Origin: Polyangiaceae bacterium
Lineage (GTDB): Bacteria > Myxococcota_A > Polyangia > Polyangiales > Polyangiaceae
DNA: 51,938 nucleotides
NCBI GenBank assembly: GCA_020848455.1
Contig: JADLAB010000309.1
Coordinates: forward strand, 1-51,938
Direction: 5' to 3'
Shown: piece by piece, positions 18,891 through 30,061 of the stretch
Position numbering within the stretch: the stretch's first letter is position 1
Layout of the letters: each line of letters begins with the position of its first letter
The notes under the pieces: model-generated
Databases searched by the model: none
Seen by the model: the letters and a program-made list of their open reading frames with translations, nothing else
What the model was told of the DNA's origin: nothing
Translations under genes and position numbers: made by a program

Positions 18891-20137
18891 GACGCCTCCT
18901 CCGCGCTCGCCGCCACCACCACCGACGCGCTCGGCTCGGGTCCGACCGCCTCCACCGACGCGCGCACCACCGAGCGGCTGCGACTCACGTTGAGCAGGAT
19001 GCCGATCGCCGCCGCGGACACGAGCAGCGACGAGCCGCCGTAGCTGATGAGCGGCAGCGTGAGCCCCTTCGTGGGGAGAATGGCCATCGCCACCGAGAGG
19101 TTGATGAGCACCTGCATGCCGAACAGCATCGACAGGCCGAAGGCGAGGTAGCTGCCGTAGTCGTCGGCGGCCTCGAACGCGATCTTGATGCCGCGGGCCA
19201 CCACGATGCCGAAGATGCCGGTGAGCGCACACACGCCCACGAACCCGAGCTCCTCGCCGATGATCGCGGCGACGAAGTCGGTATGGGCCTCCGGCAGGTA
19301 GAGCACCTGCAGGCCACGACCCAGGCCGACGCCGAAGAGCCCGCCCGAGCCGAAGCTCATCGCCGCCTGGAACGGCTGGTAGGCGAGATCCTGGCGGTGC
19401 TGCTCCATGTCGAGCCAGGACAGGTAGCGGGCGTATCGATAGCCGCTGAAGCGCACGGCGATCGTGCCGAGGACGCCGAGCACCGCCGCGAAGGACACGA
19501 TGTACGGCAGCCGCACGCCGGACACGAACATCATCGAGAACGTGAGCAGCAGGAGCACCACGGCGCTGCCGAAGTCGGGCTGCTTCAGGCACAGGGCCAT
19601 GAGCAGGCCCGCCATCAACAGGTGCGGCAGGAAGCCGACGGTGAAGGTCCGGATCCGATCCGACTTCTTCGACAGCGAGTAGGCCAGCCACAGGACGAGG
19701 GCGACCTTGGCAAGCTCCGCGGGCTGCACGTGGACCGGACCGATCGCGAGCCAGCGATAGGCGTTGCCCGCGCGGTGGCCCAGGCCGAGAATGGTGGCGA
19801 GCATGAGGCCCACGACCGCCACGATGAGCGGATAGGTGAGCACGCGCAGCCGGTGATAGTCGATGCGACTCGTGACGAACACGACCACGAGCGCGAGACC
19901 GGCATAGATGCCCTGGCGCCGAAGGTAGTACTGAGGGTCGCCGAAGCGGACCGTGCCGTCGAAGGCCGAGGCGCTGTAGACCATGACCACGCCGAAGCCG
20001 ATCAGGGCGACGACCGCGGCGCACAGCACCACGTCCATCGGGCCCGAGGCGCTCGTGGTGACGAGGCGCTTGGCGCGCTCGAGACCGCTCGCGAGGCGCG
20101 AGCGATTGCGGTTCTGCTGGGGCGCTCCCTGGCTCAC
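18887..20137 (-). CDS. ftsW: septal peptidoglycan polymerase FtsW (SEDS family)
   Basis: A 416-residue polytopic inner-membrane protein with about ten membrane segments. It polymerises lipid II together with the class B PBP encoded in the same cluster. Typical blocks are [67 protein letters not shown] and [17 protein letters not shown]. The start is GTG at 20137, overlapping the murD stop (GTGA) with AGGAGG upstream. The cytoplasmic N-terminus is about 35 residues and basic; the C-terminus is a Ser/Ala/Val-rich tail. Confidence 0.96.
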   Translation of the reverse strand: MSQGAPQQNRNRSRLASGLERAKRLVTTSASGPMDVVLCAAVVALIGFGVVMVYSASAFDGTVRFGDPQYYLRRQGIYAGLALVVVFVTSRIDYHRLRVLTYPLIVAVVGLMLATILGLGHRAGNAYRWLAIGPVHVQPAELAKVALVLWLAYSLSKKSDRIRTFTVGFLPHLLMAGLLMALCLKQPDFGSAVVLLLLTFSMMFVSGVRLPYIVSFAAVLGVLGTIAVRFSGYRYARYLSWLDMEQHRQDLAYQPFQAAMSFGSGGLFGVGLGRGLQVLYLPEAHTDFVAAIIGEELGFVGVCALTGIFGIVVARGIKIAFEAADDYGSYLAFGLSMLFGMQVLINLSVAMAILPTKGLTLPLISYGGSSLLVSAAAIGILLNVSRSRSVVRASVEAVGPEPSASVVVAASAEEAS

Positions 20138-21498
20138 GACGGTCCTCCTGCCCGGGCGCCGCGGGCCGCCCCGAGGGCGCGCACGGCGGCCACGAACACC
20201 TCGCCCCGCTCCTTGTAGTCGCGGAACATGTCGTAGCTCGAGCACGCCGGGCTGAGCAGCACCGCGTCCCCGGGCCGCGCCAGCTCGGCCGCCCGCGCCA
20301 CGGCCTCGGCGAGCGTGGCGGCGCGCACCACCGGCAGCGCGTCGCCGGCTGCCGCCGCAATGCGCTCGGCGGCCTCACCGACGACCACGAGCGCGCGCCC
20401 CCGGTCGCGGAGCGCCTGCACGAGCGGCCCGTAGCTGCCCTGCTTGTCGCGACCGCCGGCGATGAGCACCGCACGCGGCTCCGCGAGACCCGACAGGGCC
20501 GCGACCGCGGCCCCGACGTTGGTGCCCTTGGAGTCGTCGTAGTAGCTCACGCCGTCGTGCTCGGCGACGAGCACCGTCCGGTGCGCGAGCCCGGCGAACC
20601 CCTCGAGCCCGCGCGCCACGGCCTCGACCGGCGCACCCATGCCGCGCGAGAGCGCCACGGCCGCCGCGGCATTCGCGAGGTTGTGGCGTCCGCGCAGCTG
20701 GAAGCGCGCCAGCGAGTAGCGCGCGCCGTCGCGGCGATCGACGATCGCGTCGCCCTCCGGCGCGACGTCGCCGCGCCCCGGCTCGGTGCCGAAGCGCACG
20801 ACGCGCGCCCGCCCGCGAGCCGCCTGGGCCGCGCACAAGGCGTCGCCCTCGGGGATCACGGCCACGTCGTCGGGCGTCTGGCGCACGAACGGGTTGCCCT
20901 TGGCGTCGGCGTAGGCCTGGAAGCTCGGGTAGCGATCGAGGTGGTCCTCGGTGACGTTCAGCAGCGCCGCCGCGCGCGCGTGCAGGGTGGGCACGCGCTC
21001 GGCCTGGAAGCTCGAGATCTCGACCACGAGGGCGTCGAAGGGCTGATCCACCGCGGCCGAGAGCGGCGTGCCGAAGTTGCCGCCCACGAACACGCGCGGC
21101 AGAGCGGCCGCGAGCATGGCGTGGGTGAGCGCCGTCACGGTGCTCTTGCCGTTCGTGCCGCCGACCAGCGCGATGGGGGCGACGAGGAAGCGCGCGGCGA
21201 GCTCGAGCTCGCTCACCACCTCGCGCCCGGCGCGCTCGGCGGCGGCGACCGCCTCGCGCGCCGGCACGCCCGGTGACACCACGACGAGCTCGGCGGCGCA
21301 CAGGAGGTCGGCCGACAGCGGTCCGCACGCGAGGCGGGCACCCGCGGCCTCGAGCCCGAGGGCCTCGGGCGGCAGCCGCTCGCGCGCCGCTTCGTCGCAG
21401 ACCGTGACCCGCGCCCCCTTGCGGAGGCACAGCGTGGCGGCCGCGATGCCGCTCTGGCCGAGCCCCACGATGGCGACGGAACGTCCACGTAGATCCAT
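20134..21498 (-). CDS. murD: UDP-N-acetylmuramoyl-L-alanine-D-glutamate ligase
   Basis: A 454-residue cytoplasmic ligase adding D-Glu to UDP-MurNAc-L-Ala. Motifs: SVAIVGLGQSGIAAATL (Rossmann-like UDP domain), ALVGGTNGKSTVTALTHAML (ATP loop), VVEISSFQAE, LNVTEDHLDRY, RGRHNLANAAAAVAL and YYDDSKGTNVGAAVAAL. Two tandem ATGs lie at 21501 and 21498. The first shares one base with the mraY stop (TGATG); the second has better spacing to the internal GAGG and was chosen. Either way the gene is translationally tied to mraY. Confidence 0.95.
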   Translation of the reverse strand: MDLRGRSVAIVGLGQSGIAAATLCLRKGARVTVCDEAARERLPPEALGLEAAGARLACGPLSADLLCAAELVVVSPGVPAREAVAAAERAGREVVSELELAARFLVAPIALVGGTNGKSTVTALTHAMLAAALPRVFVGGNFGTPLSAAVDQPFDALVVEISSFQAERVPTLHARAAALLNVTEDHLDRYPSFQAYADAKGNPFVRQTPDDVAVIPEGDALCAAQAARGRARVVRFGTEPGRGDVAPEGDAIVDRRDGARYSLARFQLRGRHNLANAAAAVALSRGMGAPVEAVARGLEGFAGLAHRTVLVAEHDGVSYYDDSKGTNVGAAVAALSGLAEPRAVLIAGGRDKQGSYGPLVQALRDRGRALVVVGEAAERIAAAAGDALPVVRAATLAEAVARAAELARPGDAVLLSPACSSYDMFRDYKERGEVFVAAVRALGAARGARAGGPS

Positions 21499-21500
21499 CA

Positions 21501-22627
21501 TCACCTCAGCTTCAGCGACGCCAGGCTCACGAGCGCGAGCAGGATCGAGATGATCCAGAAGCGCACGATCACCTTGGGCTCGGCCCAACCCTTCTTCTCG
21601 AAGTGGTGGTGGATGGGCGCCATCAGGAAGACGCGCTTGCCGGTGAGCTTGAAAGACACGACCTGCGCGATGACGCTCACGGCCTCGAGCACGAAGATAC
21701 CGCCGAGCAGCACCGTGAGCAGCTCGGTCTTGGTGAAGATCGCCAGCATGCCGAGGCCGCCGCCGAGCGCCAGCGAGCCGACGTCGCCCATGAAGACTTG
21801 CGCCGGGTAGGCGTTGTACCAGAGAAAGCCGATCCCCGCCCCCACGACCGCGCCGCAGTACACCGCGAGCTCACCTACCGAGGCGACGCGCGGGATGTCG
21901 AGGTAGTCGGCCAGCGGAAAGCGGGCGATCGTGGCGCCCGTGACGTAGGCCCAGATGAGGTACACGACGGCATTGGTCATGACCGGGCCTATGGCGAGCC
22001 CGTCGAGGCCGTCGGTGAGGTTCACCGCGTTCGACATCGCGACGACGACGAACAGCGCAAAGGCGATGTAGAGGCCGACCGGCAGGTCGAAGTTCAGCTT
22101 CGAGAAGGCCACGAACGGCAGCGCGAGACGCGTTCGAATGGCGTACCAGTCGGGAGGCAGCCGCGACTCCGGCAGGAAGGTGTAGGCAATGGCGGCCCCG
22201 CCGATGAGCACCTGTCCGAGGATCTTGTAGCGGCCGGGCAGGCCGCCCGAGCTCTTGCGCTTGATCTTCAGGTAATCGTCGAGGTAGCCGATGACGCCAT
22301 AACCTGCCGTCACCGCCGTCGTGGCCAGGACGAAGGGATTGCGCAAGTCGGCCCACAGCACGGTCGGCACGAGGAGCGACAGCAAGATGAGCGCGCCACC
22401 CATGGTGGGCGTGCCGGCCTTGATGCGGTGGCTCTCGGGCCCGTCGGCGCGAACCACCTGGCCTATCTGCTTGCGCCGCAGCTCGCGGATGAACCACGGC
22501 GCGAGCAGGAAGGTGAGCAGCATGGCCGACAGCGTGGCCATGATGGTGCGGAACGGGATGTAGCGCAGGACGTTCAGCCAGGAGAGCGCCCCGTAATGCT
22601 GCCGCAACGGGAAGAACAGCTCGTAGA

Positions 22628-22631
<4 letters not shown>
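21501..22631 (-). CDS. mraY: phospho-N-acetylmuramoyl-pentapeptide transferase
   Basis: A 376-residue integral membrane enzyme making lipid I from UDP-MurNAc-pentapeptide and undecaprenyl phosphate. Conserved blocks: KAGTPTMGGALILL, GVIGYLDDYLKIKRKSSGGL (with the catalytic Asp pair), NAVNLTDGLDGLAIGP, AQVFMGDVGSLALGG and the MAPIHHHFEKKGW loop. About ten membrane segments fit the family. The ATG at 22631 overlaps the murF stop (ATGA) and follows GAGGAGGG. Confidence 0.97.
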
Positions 22632-24175
<1,544 letters not shown>

Positions 24176-24176
24176 G

Positions 24177-25832
24177 TCAGCTCGCCTCCCCGCTTGCGCT
24201 GCGCCGCAGGGACAGCGCCCGCCGGAGCTCGACGCGATCGTCGAACGACGCCACGGTCGCGCCGATCACCTGGTACGGCTCGTGCCCCTTGCCCGCCACG
24301 AGCACCACGTCGCCCGGCCGCGCCCGCTCCACCGCCAGTGCGATGGCGCGCGCGCGATCGAGCTCCACCAGGTAGCGGGCGCCGCCGCCGGGCTCCGCGG
24401 CGAAGCTCGCGTCCGCGCGCGCGCCGCCGCGCACGAGGCCGGCCTCCACCGCCGCGGCGATGCGCTCTGGTGCCTCGCTGCGCGGGTTGTCGTTCGTGAC
24501 GATGCCGATGTCGGCGCCCCGCGCCACGGCCTCGCCCATGGGCTCGCGCTTGCCGGCATCGCGATCGCCACCGCAACCGAACACGCAGATCAGGCGCCCC
24601 ACGCACAGGGGCCGCAGGCTCGCGAGCACGCGCTCGAGGGCGTCGGGTGTGTGGGCGTAGTCGACCACGGCGACGACGTCGTCCCGGCCCGGTTCGTCGC
24701 AGCGCTCGAGCCGCCCGGGCACCGGGTCGACGGCGCCGAGGGCGCGGGCCGCGACCTCCGCGGGTACGCCGAGGGCGAGCGCGCAACCGAAGGCCACCAC
24801 GAGGTTCTCGGCATTGTGACGCCCCACGAGGGCGGATCCGAGCATGAGCGGGCCGGCGGGGGTCCGCAGCCCGAGCTCGATGCCGCGCGCCGTCGCGACC
24901 ACGCGCTCGGCGAGGACCGTGGCCGCGCTCGACGCGACGGCGCCGCCCAGCGACACGGTGAGCGCCGGCCGCCCGAGCGCGGCGAGCCGCGCCGCGAGCT
25001 CCGCGCCGTGCGGATCGTCGATGTTCACGACCGCGGCGCGGGGCCCGAAGTCGAGGAACAAGCGGTCCTTGGCGGCGGCGTAGGCGGCCATCGAGCCGTG
25101 GTAGTCGAGGTGGTCCTGGGTCAGGTTCGTGAACGCGGCGACCGCGAAGCCCACCCCCGCCACCCGCTCGGCCACGAGCGCGATCGACGACACCTCCATC
25201 ACGAGGTGCGTCGCCCCGAGCGCACGCATGCGCGCCGCGAGCCGGTGCAGCTCGTCGGCCTCGGGGCTCGTGTGGCTGCCGGGGGCGCCGTGCTCCTCGA
25301 AGCGCCACCCGAGGGTGCCGATGAGGCCCGGCCGCCGCCCCGCCGCCCCGAGGCACGCGGCCACGAGGTGGGCCACGGTCGTCTTGCCGTTCGTGCCGGT
25401 GATGCCGACCACGTCGAGGGCGCGCGTGGGATCGCCGTAGACATGGGCGGCCGCCTGCGCCATCGCCAGGCGCGCGTCGTCCACCTCCACGCACGGCAGG
25501 CCGCGCGCATCGAGAGCGCGCCCGCGCTCCACGAGCAGCGCCACGGCACCGGCACGCACGGCGGCCGGTACGAAGGCCGCCCCGTCGGAGCTCCGCCCGC
25601 GCAGCACGACGAAGAGCTCGCCCGGAGCCACGGCGCGCGAGTCCTGGCGCACGCCGACGAGCGGGAGCGCGAGGTCGGCGCCGGGCGTCACGCTGGCCCC
25701 GGGGAGCGCGCCGAGCAGGGAGCCCAGCGTGGCACCGAGCCCCGCCTGCGCCGTCCGCTCCGCGGCCTCCACGCCGACGACGCGCTTGCCAGCCGTGGGC
25801 ACGCTCCGGTCGGGGTCGCTCGGGTGGCTCAT
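24177..25832 (-). CDS. murE: UDP-MurNAc-dipeptide-meso-DAP ligase
   Basis: A 551-residue cytoplasmic ligase adding the third stem-peptide residue. Motifs: LPLVGVRQDSRAVAPGELFV, VVGITGTNGKTTVAHLVAA (ATP loop), VMEVSSIAL, FTNLTQDHLDYHGSM, VDYAHTPDALERVL and TNDNPRSEAP. The DNPR sequence is the accepted mark of meso-diaminopimelate specificity, so the wall is predicted to be DAP-type. A polar N-terminal extension of about 50 residues precedes the first domain. The ATG at 25832 lies 7 bp after the ftsI stop. Confidence 0.95.
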   Translation of the reverse strand: MSHPSDPDRSVPTAGKRVVGVEAAERTAQAGLGATLGSLLGALPGASVTPGADLALPLVGVRQDSRAVAPGELFVVLRGRSSDGAAFVPAAVRAGAVALLVERGRALDARGLPCVEVDDARLAMAQAAAHVYGDPTRALDVVGITGTNGKTTVAHLVAACLGAAGRRPGLIGTLGWRFEEHGAPGSHTSPEADELHRLAARMRALGATHLVMEVSSIALVAERVAGVGFAVAAFTNLTQDHLDYHGSMAAYAAAKDRLFLDFGPRAAVVNIDDPHGAELAARLAALGRPALTVSLGGAVASSAATVLAERVVATARGIELGLRTPAGPLMLGSALVGRHNAENLVVAFGCALALGVPAEVAARALGAVDPVPGRLERCDEPGRDDVVAVVDYAHTPDALERVLASLRPLCVGRLICVFGCGGDRDAGKREPMGEAVARGADIGIVTNDNPRSEAPERIAAAVEAGLVRGGARADASFAAEPGGGARYLVELDRARAIALAVERARPGDVVLVAGKGHEPYQVIGATVASFDDRVELRRALSLRRSASGEAS

Positions 25833-25839
25833 GGCTTCG

Positions 25840-27927
25840 TCACGTGGGCGGCTCGAAGACGAGCGTGAGCTTCGCGCCCTTCGGCACGAGCGAGCCCGCC
25901 GGCGGGTCCATGCTGTCGAGCTTGCCCGTGCCCTCGACGATCGGCACGAGCTCGAGCTCGAGCGCCTTCTGGATGGCGTCGCGCACCGGGAAGCCGGCGA
26001 GGTCGGGGAGCCGCACCTGTGTGCCGCCGCTGCGTACGGCCGGCGCCGGCACCGCGGCGGCGGGCGCCGACGACGCCGGCCTGGGGTCGAGCGCCTGGTG
26101 AGCGGCCTTGGCGGGGTCCTCCCCCTGGGCGTACGCCGCGACGTCGGCGAGCTTCGCGTTCTGGGTGCCCTCCGGCCGCACCCCGAGGTAGCGCAGCGTC
26201 TGCTCGGCCACGCGCCGGAACACCGGCGCCGCCACCGCACCGCCCGCCGTCGTGCCCGCCATCGGCTCGTCGATCACGACCGAGACGACGAGTCGCGGCT
26301 TTTCGACCGGCACGAAGCCCACGAAGGATGCCACGTAGGTCGTGTCGTTGTACCGGCCCGTCGCCGGGTCGATCTTCTGCGCCGTCGCGGTCTTGCCCGC
26401 CACCCGGAAGCCGGGCACGGCGGCTTCCTTGCCGGTGCCCTCGCCCTCGGTGACCGAGGCGATCATCTCCCCCACGAGCCGCGCCGTCTCGGCCGACACG
26501 ACGCGGCGCCGCACCGTGGTCGTCGTCTCGTTCAGCACCACCCCGGTGCCGTCGGTGATCTTGCGGACCAGCACGGGCTCGAGCAGCCGACCGCGGTTCG
26601 CCACGGCGCCGAGCGCGAGCGCGAGCTGCAGGTTCGTGACGCTCACACCCTGACCGAAGGCCGCCGAGGCGGTCTCGACGGGTACCCAGTCGCGGGCGCG
26701 CGGCCGCAGCACGCCGCTCGCCTCGTACGGCACCGGCACGCCGGAGCGCTCGCCGAACCCGAAGCGGCGGAAGCCCTCGTAGAGGCGCCGCGGCCCGAGC
26801 GCGAGCGCGATCTTGGCCATGCCGATGTTGCTCGACACCTGGAGGATCTGCGTGGGCGAGAGCCATTTCGCCGGGTGCGTGTCGTGGATGACGACGTTGT
26901 CGATCGGCATGTGCCCCTCCTCGCAGTAGATCTGCGTGGTGGGCTCCACGGACTTCTGGGCGAGCGCCGTCGCCATCGAGAAGACCTTCATGCTCGAGCC
27001 TGGCTCGAAGCGATCGGCGGTCGCGCGATTGCGGCGACCCTCGGGCTCGCTGGCGCCGTAATCGTTGGGGTTGAAGCCGGGGGCGCTCGCCATGGCCAGG
27101 ACTTCCCCGGTTCTCGGGTCGAGCACGATGACCGAGCCGCCCGCGGCCTCGTGCGTCTTCATGGCGATGCCGAGCTCGCGCTCGGCGATGAACTGGATGT
27201 TCTGGTCGATCGTGAGCTCGACGTTGTGGCCCGCGAGCGCCGCCTCGTCCTCGACGCCTTCGGAGAAGATGAGGCGGCCGGCGCGATCGCGTACGCCCCG
27301 GATCTCCTCACGCTTGCCAGTGAGCTCTTCGTTCAGCGACAGCTCGATGCCCTCGCGCCCCTGCCCGTCGTTGTCGACGAAGCCGAGCACGTTGGCCGCG
27401 AGCTCGCGCTGCGGGTAGAAGCGCTGCCCCTCGCCCTCGACGTTGAGACCCCGCACCGGGTAGCGCTCGGACGGGTCCCCGAGCGCGCGCACCGCGTCCA
27501 CCTCGTCGGGTGTCACGCGGCGCTTGAGCCAGGCGAAGCGCCGGCGCCGCGAGATCTTCTCGACCACGTCGTCGACCGGCAGGCCGAGGGCGGCGGCGAT
27601 GCGCTCGCCGTACTGCTGGATGCGCATCGGCACGTAGGCCTCGTCGATGCCGCGCAGCATCTCGATGGCGTCCACCGACACGCTCGGGACCTCGACGCTC
27701 ACGGCGAGCGGCGTGCCGTTGCGGTCGGTGACGGTGCCGCGCTTCGGGGTCACGTGCAGCCGGCGCAGGCGCTGCTTCTCGGCGAGCGCCCGCCAGCCGT
27801 CGGTGTCCCGGACCTGGATGTTGTACGCGCCGGTCAGGACCAGGCTGAGCCCGAGCGCCAGCGTTCCGCACAGGACGCCCATGCGCGTCCGGATGCCCTG
27901 CGCACGCCCGAGCTCGAGGTTCTTCAC
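25840..27927 (-). CDS. ftsI: septal class B penicillin-binding protein with PASTA domain
   Basis: A 695-residue bitopic transpeptidase that cross-links septal peptidoglycan with FtsW. Membrane anchor about 16-35; class B PBP N-terminal region (PKRGTVTDRNGTPLAVSVEV, then FYPQRELAANVLGFVDNDG); transpeptidase motifs SxxK (Ser311-Lys314 in EPGSSMKVF) and SxN (Ser365-Asn367). The third motif reads AGKTATAQK, that is KTA instead of the usual KTG. A single PASTA domain closes the protein (VRLPDLAGFPVRDAIQKAL to VPKGAKLTLVF). The start is GTG at 27927, overlapping the ftsL stop (GTGA), with GGGGAGG upstream. Confidence 0.94.
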   Translation of the reverse strand: MKNLELGRAQGIRTRMGVLCGTLALGLSLVLTGAYNIQVRDTDGWRALAEKQRLRRLHVTPKRGTVTDRNGTPLAVSVEVPSVSVDAIEMLRGIDEAYVPMRIQQYGERIAAALGLPVDDVVEKISRRRRFAWLKRRVTPDEVDAVRALGDPSERYPVRGLNVEGEGQRFYPQRELAANVLGFVDNDGQGREGIELSLNEELTGKREEIRGVRDRAGRLIFSEGVEDEAALAGHNVELTIDQNIQFIAERELGIAMKTHEAAGGSVIVLDPRTGEVLAMASAPGFNPNDYGASEPEGRRNRATADRFEPGSSMKVFSMATALAQKSVEPTTQIYCEEGHMPIDNVVIHDTHPAKWLSPTQILQVSSNIGMAKIALALGPRRLYEGFRRFGFGERSGVPVPYEASGVLRPRARDWVPVETASAAFGQGVSVTNLQLALALGAVANRGRLLEPVLVRKITDGTGVVLNETTTTVRRRVVSAETARLVGEMIASVTEGEGTGKEAAVPGFRVAGKTATAQKIDPATGRYNDTTYVASFVGFVPVEKPRLVVSVVIDEPMAGTTAGGAVAAPVFRRVAEQTLRYLGVRPEGTQNAKLADVAAYAQGEDPAKAAHQALDPRPASSAPAAAVPAPAVRSGGTQVRLPDLAGFPVRDAIQKALELELVPIVEGTGKLDSMDPPAGSLVPKGAKLTLVFEPPT

Positions 27928-28547
27928 GGCGCCTCCCCGGCGGGTGCCGCCGGCGGCGGCGCGGGGTCGTCGCGCCGCAGGGCGGCAGCGGGCACGGCCG
28001 CGTCGCCGAGCGGATCGGCGGGCGGCAGCACGACGGGCGACGGCGGCAGGCTCGGCGGCAGGGCGACGCCGGTGCTGCCCGCCGGCGCCGCGAGCGGTGC
28101 CGTGCCGGGCGCTGCGGGGTACGGCGCGAGCCCGGCCGGCAGGCTCCCGGGCGCCGCGGTCGCGGGCAGGCGCGGCGCGGCGGAGGGCGCCGGCTTGGTG
28201 GTGCTCGGCGCCGCGCTGCTCGCGCTCTCGCTGCCCGCCTGCGGATCGGGGTCCTCCTCGCCGCGCGGGAAGAAGTGGCGCACCGGCAGGATGCGCTCGG
28301 GTGCCGGGGGCGTCATGCCGAGCAGCGTGCGCGCCACCATCTCGACCCGCTGCGGGGCGCGGTGACTCGCGGCCTCGAGCTCCAGCACGCGCGTGACCTC
28401 GCGCAGGCGGGCCTGCTCGGCGCGCACGCGCCCGAGCTTGTAGCCGAGGTCGACGATGCGGCCGCGCAGGCCGAGGTGCACGACGAACGCCGCGACGGTG
28501 GCGAGCACCGCGAGCACCCAGAGCGCGAGGAAGCCGCGACCTTTCAC
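27924..28547 (-). CDS. ftsL: FtsL-like divisome protein with long Pro/Ala tail
   Basis: A 207-residue protein in the ftsL position between rsmH and ftsI. A short basic N-terminus and one membrane segment (about 6-25) lead into a heptad-like helix (about 30-75, IVDLGYKLGRVRAEQARLRE), as expected for FtsL, which binds FtsB and FtsQ and activates FtsWI. The remaining 110-120 residues are Pro/Ala/Gly/Ser-rich and probably disordered, about doubling the usual size. The start is GTG at 28547, overlapping the rsmH stop (GTGA). The assignment rests on topology and position, as FtsL sequences diverge fast. Confidence 0.8.
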   Translation of the reverse strand: MKGRGFLALWVLAVLATVAAFVVHLGLRGRIVDLGYKLGRVRAEQARLREVTRVLELEAASHRAPQRVEMVARTLLGMTPPAPERILPVRHFFPRGEEDPDPQAGSESASSAAPSTTKPAPSAAPRLPATAAPGSLPAGLAPYPAAPGTAPLAAPAGSTGVALPPSLPPSPVVLPPADPLGDAAVPAAALRRDDPAPPPAAPAGEAP

Positions 28548-29557
28548 GCGTCGGGCCCCTCCCCCGCGCGACGACCGCCGGCCGGCGCTGCGAGCGACAG
28601 CGAGAGCCGGCGCGCCGCGCGGAGCTTCGCGCTGCGGGCCCGCGGGTTGTCCTCGCACTCGGCCGCGCTCGCCATCACCGGCTTCTTGAACAGCGGCTGC
28701 CACAGCGTGCGCTCGCCGAGGGCGCGCTTGACCATCCGGTCCTCGAGCGAGTGGAACGCGATGACGGCGAGCGTGCCCCCCGGCGCCGGGCGCTCGCCGG
28801 CGGCGCGCGGTCGGGGCGCGAGGAGCCCCACGGCCGCCGCGAGCAAGGCCTCGAGCTCCGTGAGCTCCTCGTTCACCGCGATGCGCAAGGCCTGGAAGGT
28901 ACGCGTGGCCGGGTCCACGCCGCCCGTGCGATTCGGTCCCACGGCGCGGATGACCGCACGCCGGAGATCGAGCGTGGTCTCGAGCTCGCCGCGCTCGAGC
29001 GCCTGCTTGATGCAGCGCGCCACGCGCCGGGCACGCCGCTCCTCGCCGTACCGCAGGATGACCGCCGTGAGCTCCTCGTCGGAGAGGCGGGCGGCGAGCT
29101 CGCGCGCCGTCTCGCCCGCGCTCGGGTCCATGCGCATGTCGAGCGGCCCGTTCTCGCGGAACGAGAGCCCGCGCGCCGCGTCGTCGAGCTGCATCGACGA
29201 GATGCCGAGATCCGCGACGATGCCGTCGACCCGCTCGAGGCCGAGCTCCGCGAGCACGAGAGCGATCTCCGAGAAGCGCGCCTGCCGCGCGACGAAGCGC
29301 TCGCCCGCGCTCACGAGCCGTGCCCGCGCGAGCCCGAGGGCGTGCGCGTCGCGATCGATGCCCACGAGCCGGGTGCCCGGCACGGCCAGGATCGCCTCCG
29401 CGTGCCCGCCGGCTCCCAGCGTCGCGTCCACGTAGACGCCGCCGGCGCGAGGCGCGAGCGCCTCGACGACCTCGCGGCGCAACACCGAGATGTGCGGCTC
29501 GTCGCTCTGGCTAGCCATGATCCGGAAGGGCAGCGGCACGACGTTGACGACGTTCAT
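28544..29557 (-). CDS. rsmH: 16S rRNA (cytosine-1402-N4) methyltransferase
   Basis: A 337-residue SAM-dependent enzyme methylating C1402 of 16S rRNA. Motifs: PHISVLRREVVEALAPR, VDATLGAGGHAEAIL (SAM site), LVGIDRDAHAL, DGIVADLGISSMQLDDAARG, NGPLDMRMD, TFQALRIAVNEEL and VIAFHSLEDRMVKR. The ATG at 29557 overlaps the mraZ stop (ATGA) and was chosen for this coupling; an internal ATG at 29518 (MASQSDEPHISVL) gives a more family-like N-terminus and is a real alternative. Confidence 0.94.
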   Translation of the reverse strand: MNVVNVVPLPFRIMASQSDEPHISVLRREVVEALAPRAGGVYVDATLGAGGHAEAILAVPGTRLVGIDRDAHALGLARARLVSAGERFVARQARFSEIALVLAELGLERVDGIVADLGISSMQLDDAARGLSFRENGPLDMRMDPSAGETARELAARLSDEELTAVILRYGEERRARRVARCIKQALERGELETTLDLRRAVIRAVGPNRTGGVDPATRTFQALRIAVNEELTELEALLAAAVGLLAPRPRAAGERPAPGGTLAVIAFHSLEDRMVKRALGERTLWQPLFKKPVMASAAECEDNPRARSAKLRAARRLSLSLAAPAGGRRAGEGPDA

Positions 29558-30003
29558 AGCTCGAGCTTCTCCTGCACGGCCCGTTGCCAGCGCTCGAGCT
29601 CCTCGGGCGGAAGCGCCTGCGCTGCGTGGAAGCGCTCCTTCGCCCAGAGCTCCATGGTGGTGCCCACGCCGGCCCACAGGACTTCCTTGACGAGCCCCGC
29701 ACGCTCGCGCAGCTGCGCGGGCACGAGCACACGCCCGGCCTTGTCGAGCTCGCACTCGACGGCCGCCGACACGTAGGCGCGCCGGAAGCGCTGCACGTCG
29801 CGGTCCCAGCGCTTGAAGCCAGCGACCTTGGCCTCGACCTCTTCCCACGCGTGCATCGGGTACACGTCGAGGCAGGGGTCGAAGAGGTTCGGCGTGACGA
29901 CGAGGCGCGTGTCGCCGGGGTCGGGCAACGCTTGACGGAACCGCGCCGGCAGGCTCGTGCGGCCTTTCTCGTCGATCGCGTGCTCGAAGTGACCTCGAAA
30001 CAT
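29554..30003 (-). CDS. mraZ: transcriptional regulator MraZ
   Basis: A 149-residue DNA-binding protein with two AbrB-like repeats. Repeat 1: MFRGHFEHAIDEKGRTSLPA with the DxKGR motif. Repeat 2: SAAVECELDKAGRVLVPAQL. MraZ binds short GTGGG-type direct repeats upstream of its own gene and regulates the dcw cluster; such repeats are present at 30037-30051. It is the first gene of the cluster and overlaps rsmH by 4 nt. Confidence 0.95.
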   Translation of the reverse strand: MFRGHFEHAIDEKGRTSLPARFRQALPDPGDTRLVVTPNLFDPCLDVYPMHAWEEVEAKVAGFKRWDRDVQRFRRAYVSAAVECELDKAGRVLVPAQLRERAGLVKEVLWAGVGTTMELWAKERFHAAQALPPEELERWQRAVQEKLEL

Positions 30004-30036
30004 CCCGCCTCTGTCGCCTCGTGGACGCCGCTAGCT

Positions 30037-30051
30037 ACCACTTTTTCCCAC
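30037..30051 (-). promoter_or_regulatory. mraZ: MraZ box
   Basis: The minus strand reads GTGGGAAAAAGTGGT: two GTGG(G/T) repeats one helical turn apart (5-nt spacer), 34 nt before the mraZ start. A degenerate third copy (GCGGC) may continue the same period. This matches the known TGGGN-N5-TGGGN arrangement of MraZ sites. Confidence 0.75.
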
Positions 30052-30061
30052 GAGCGCAGCG

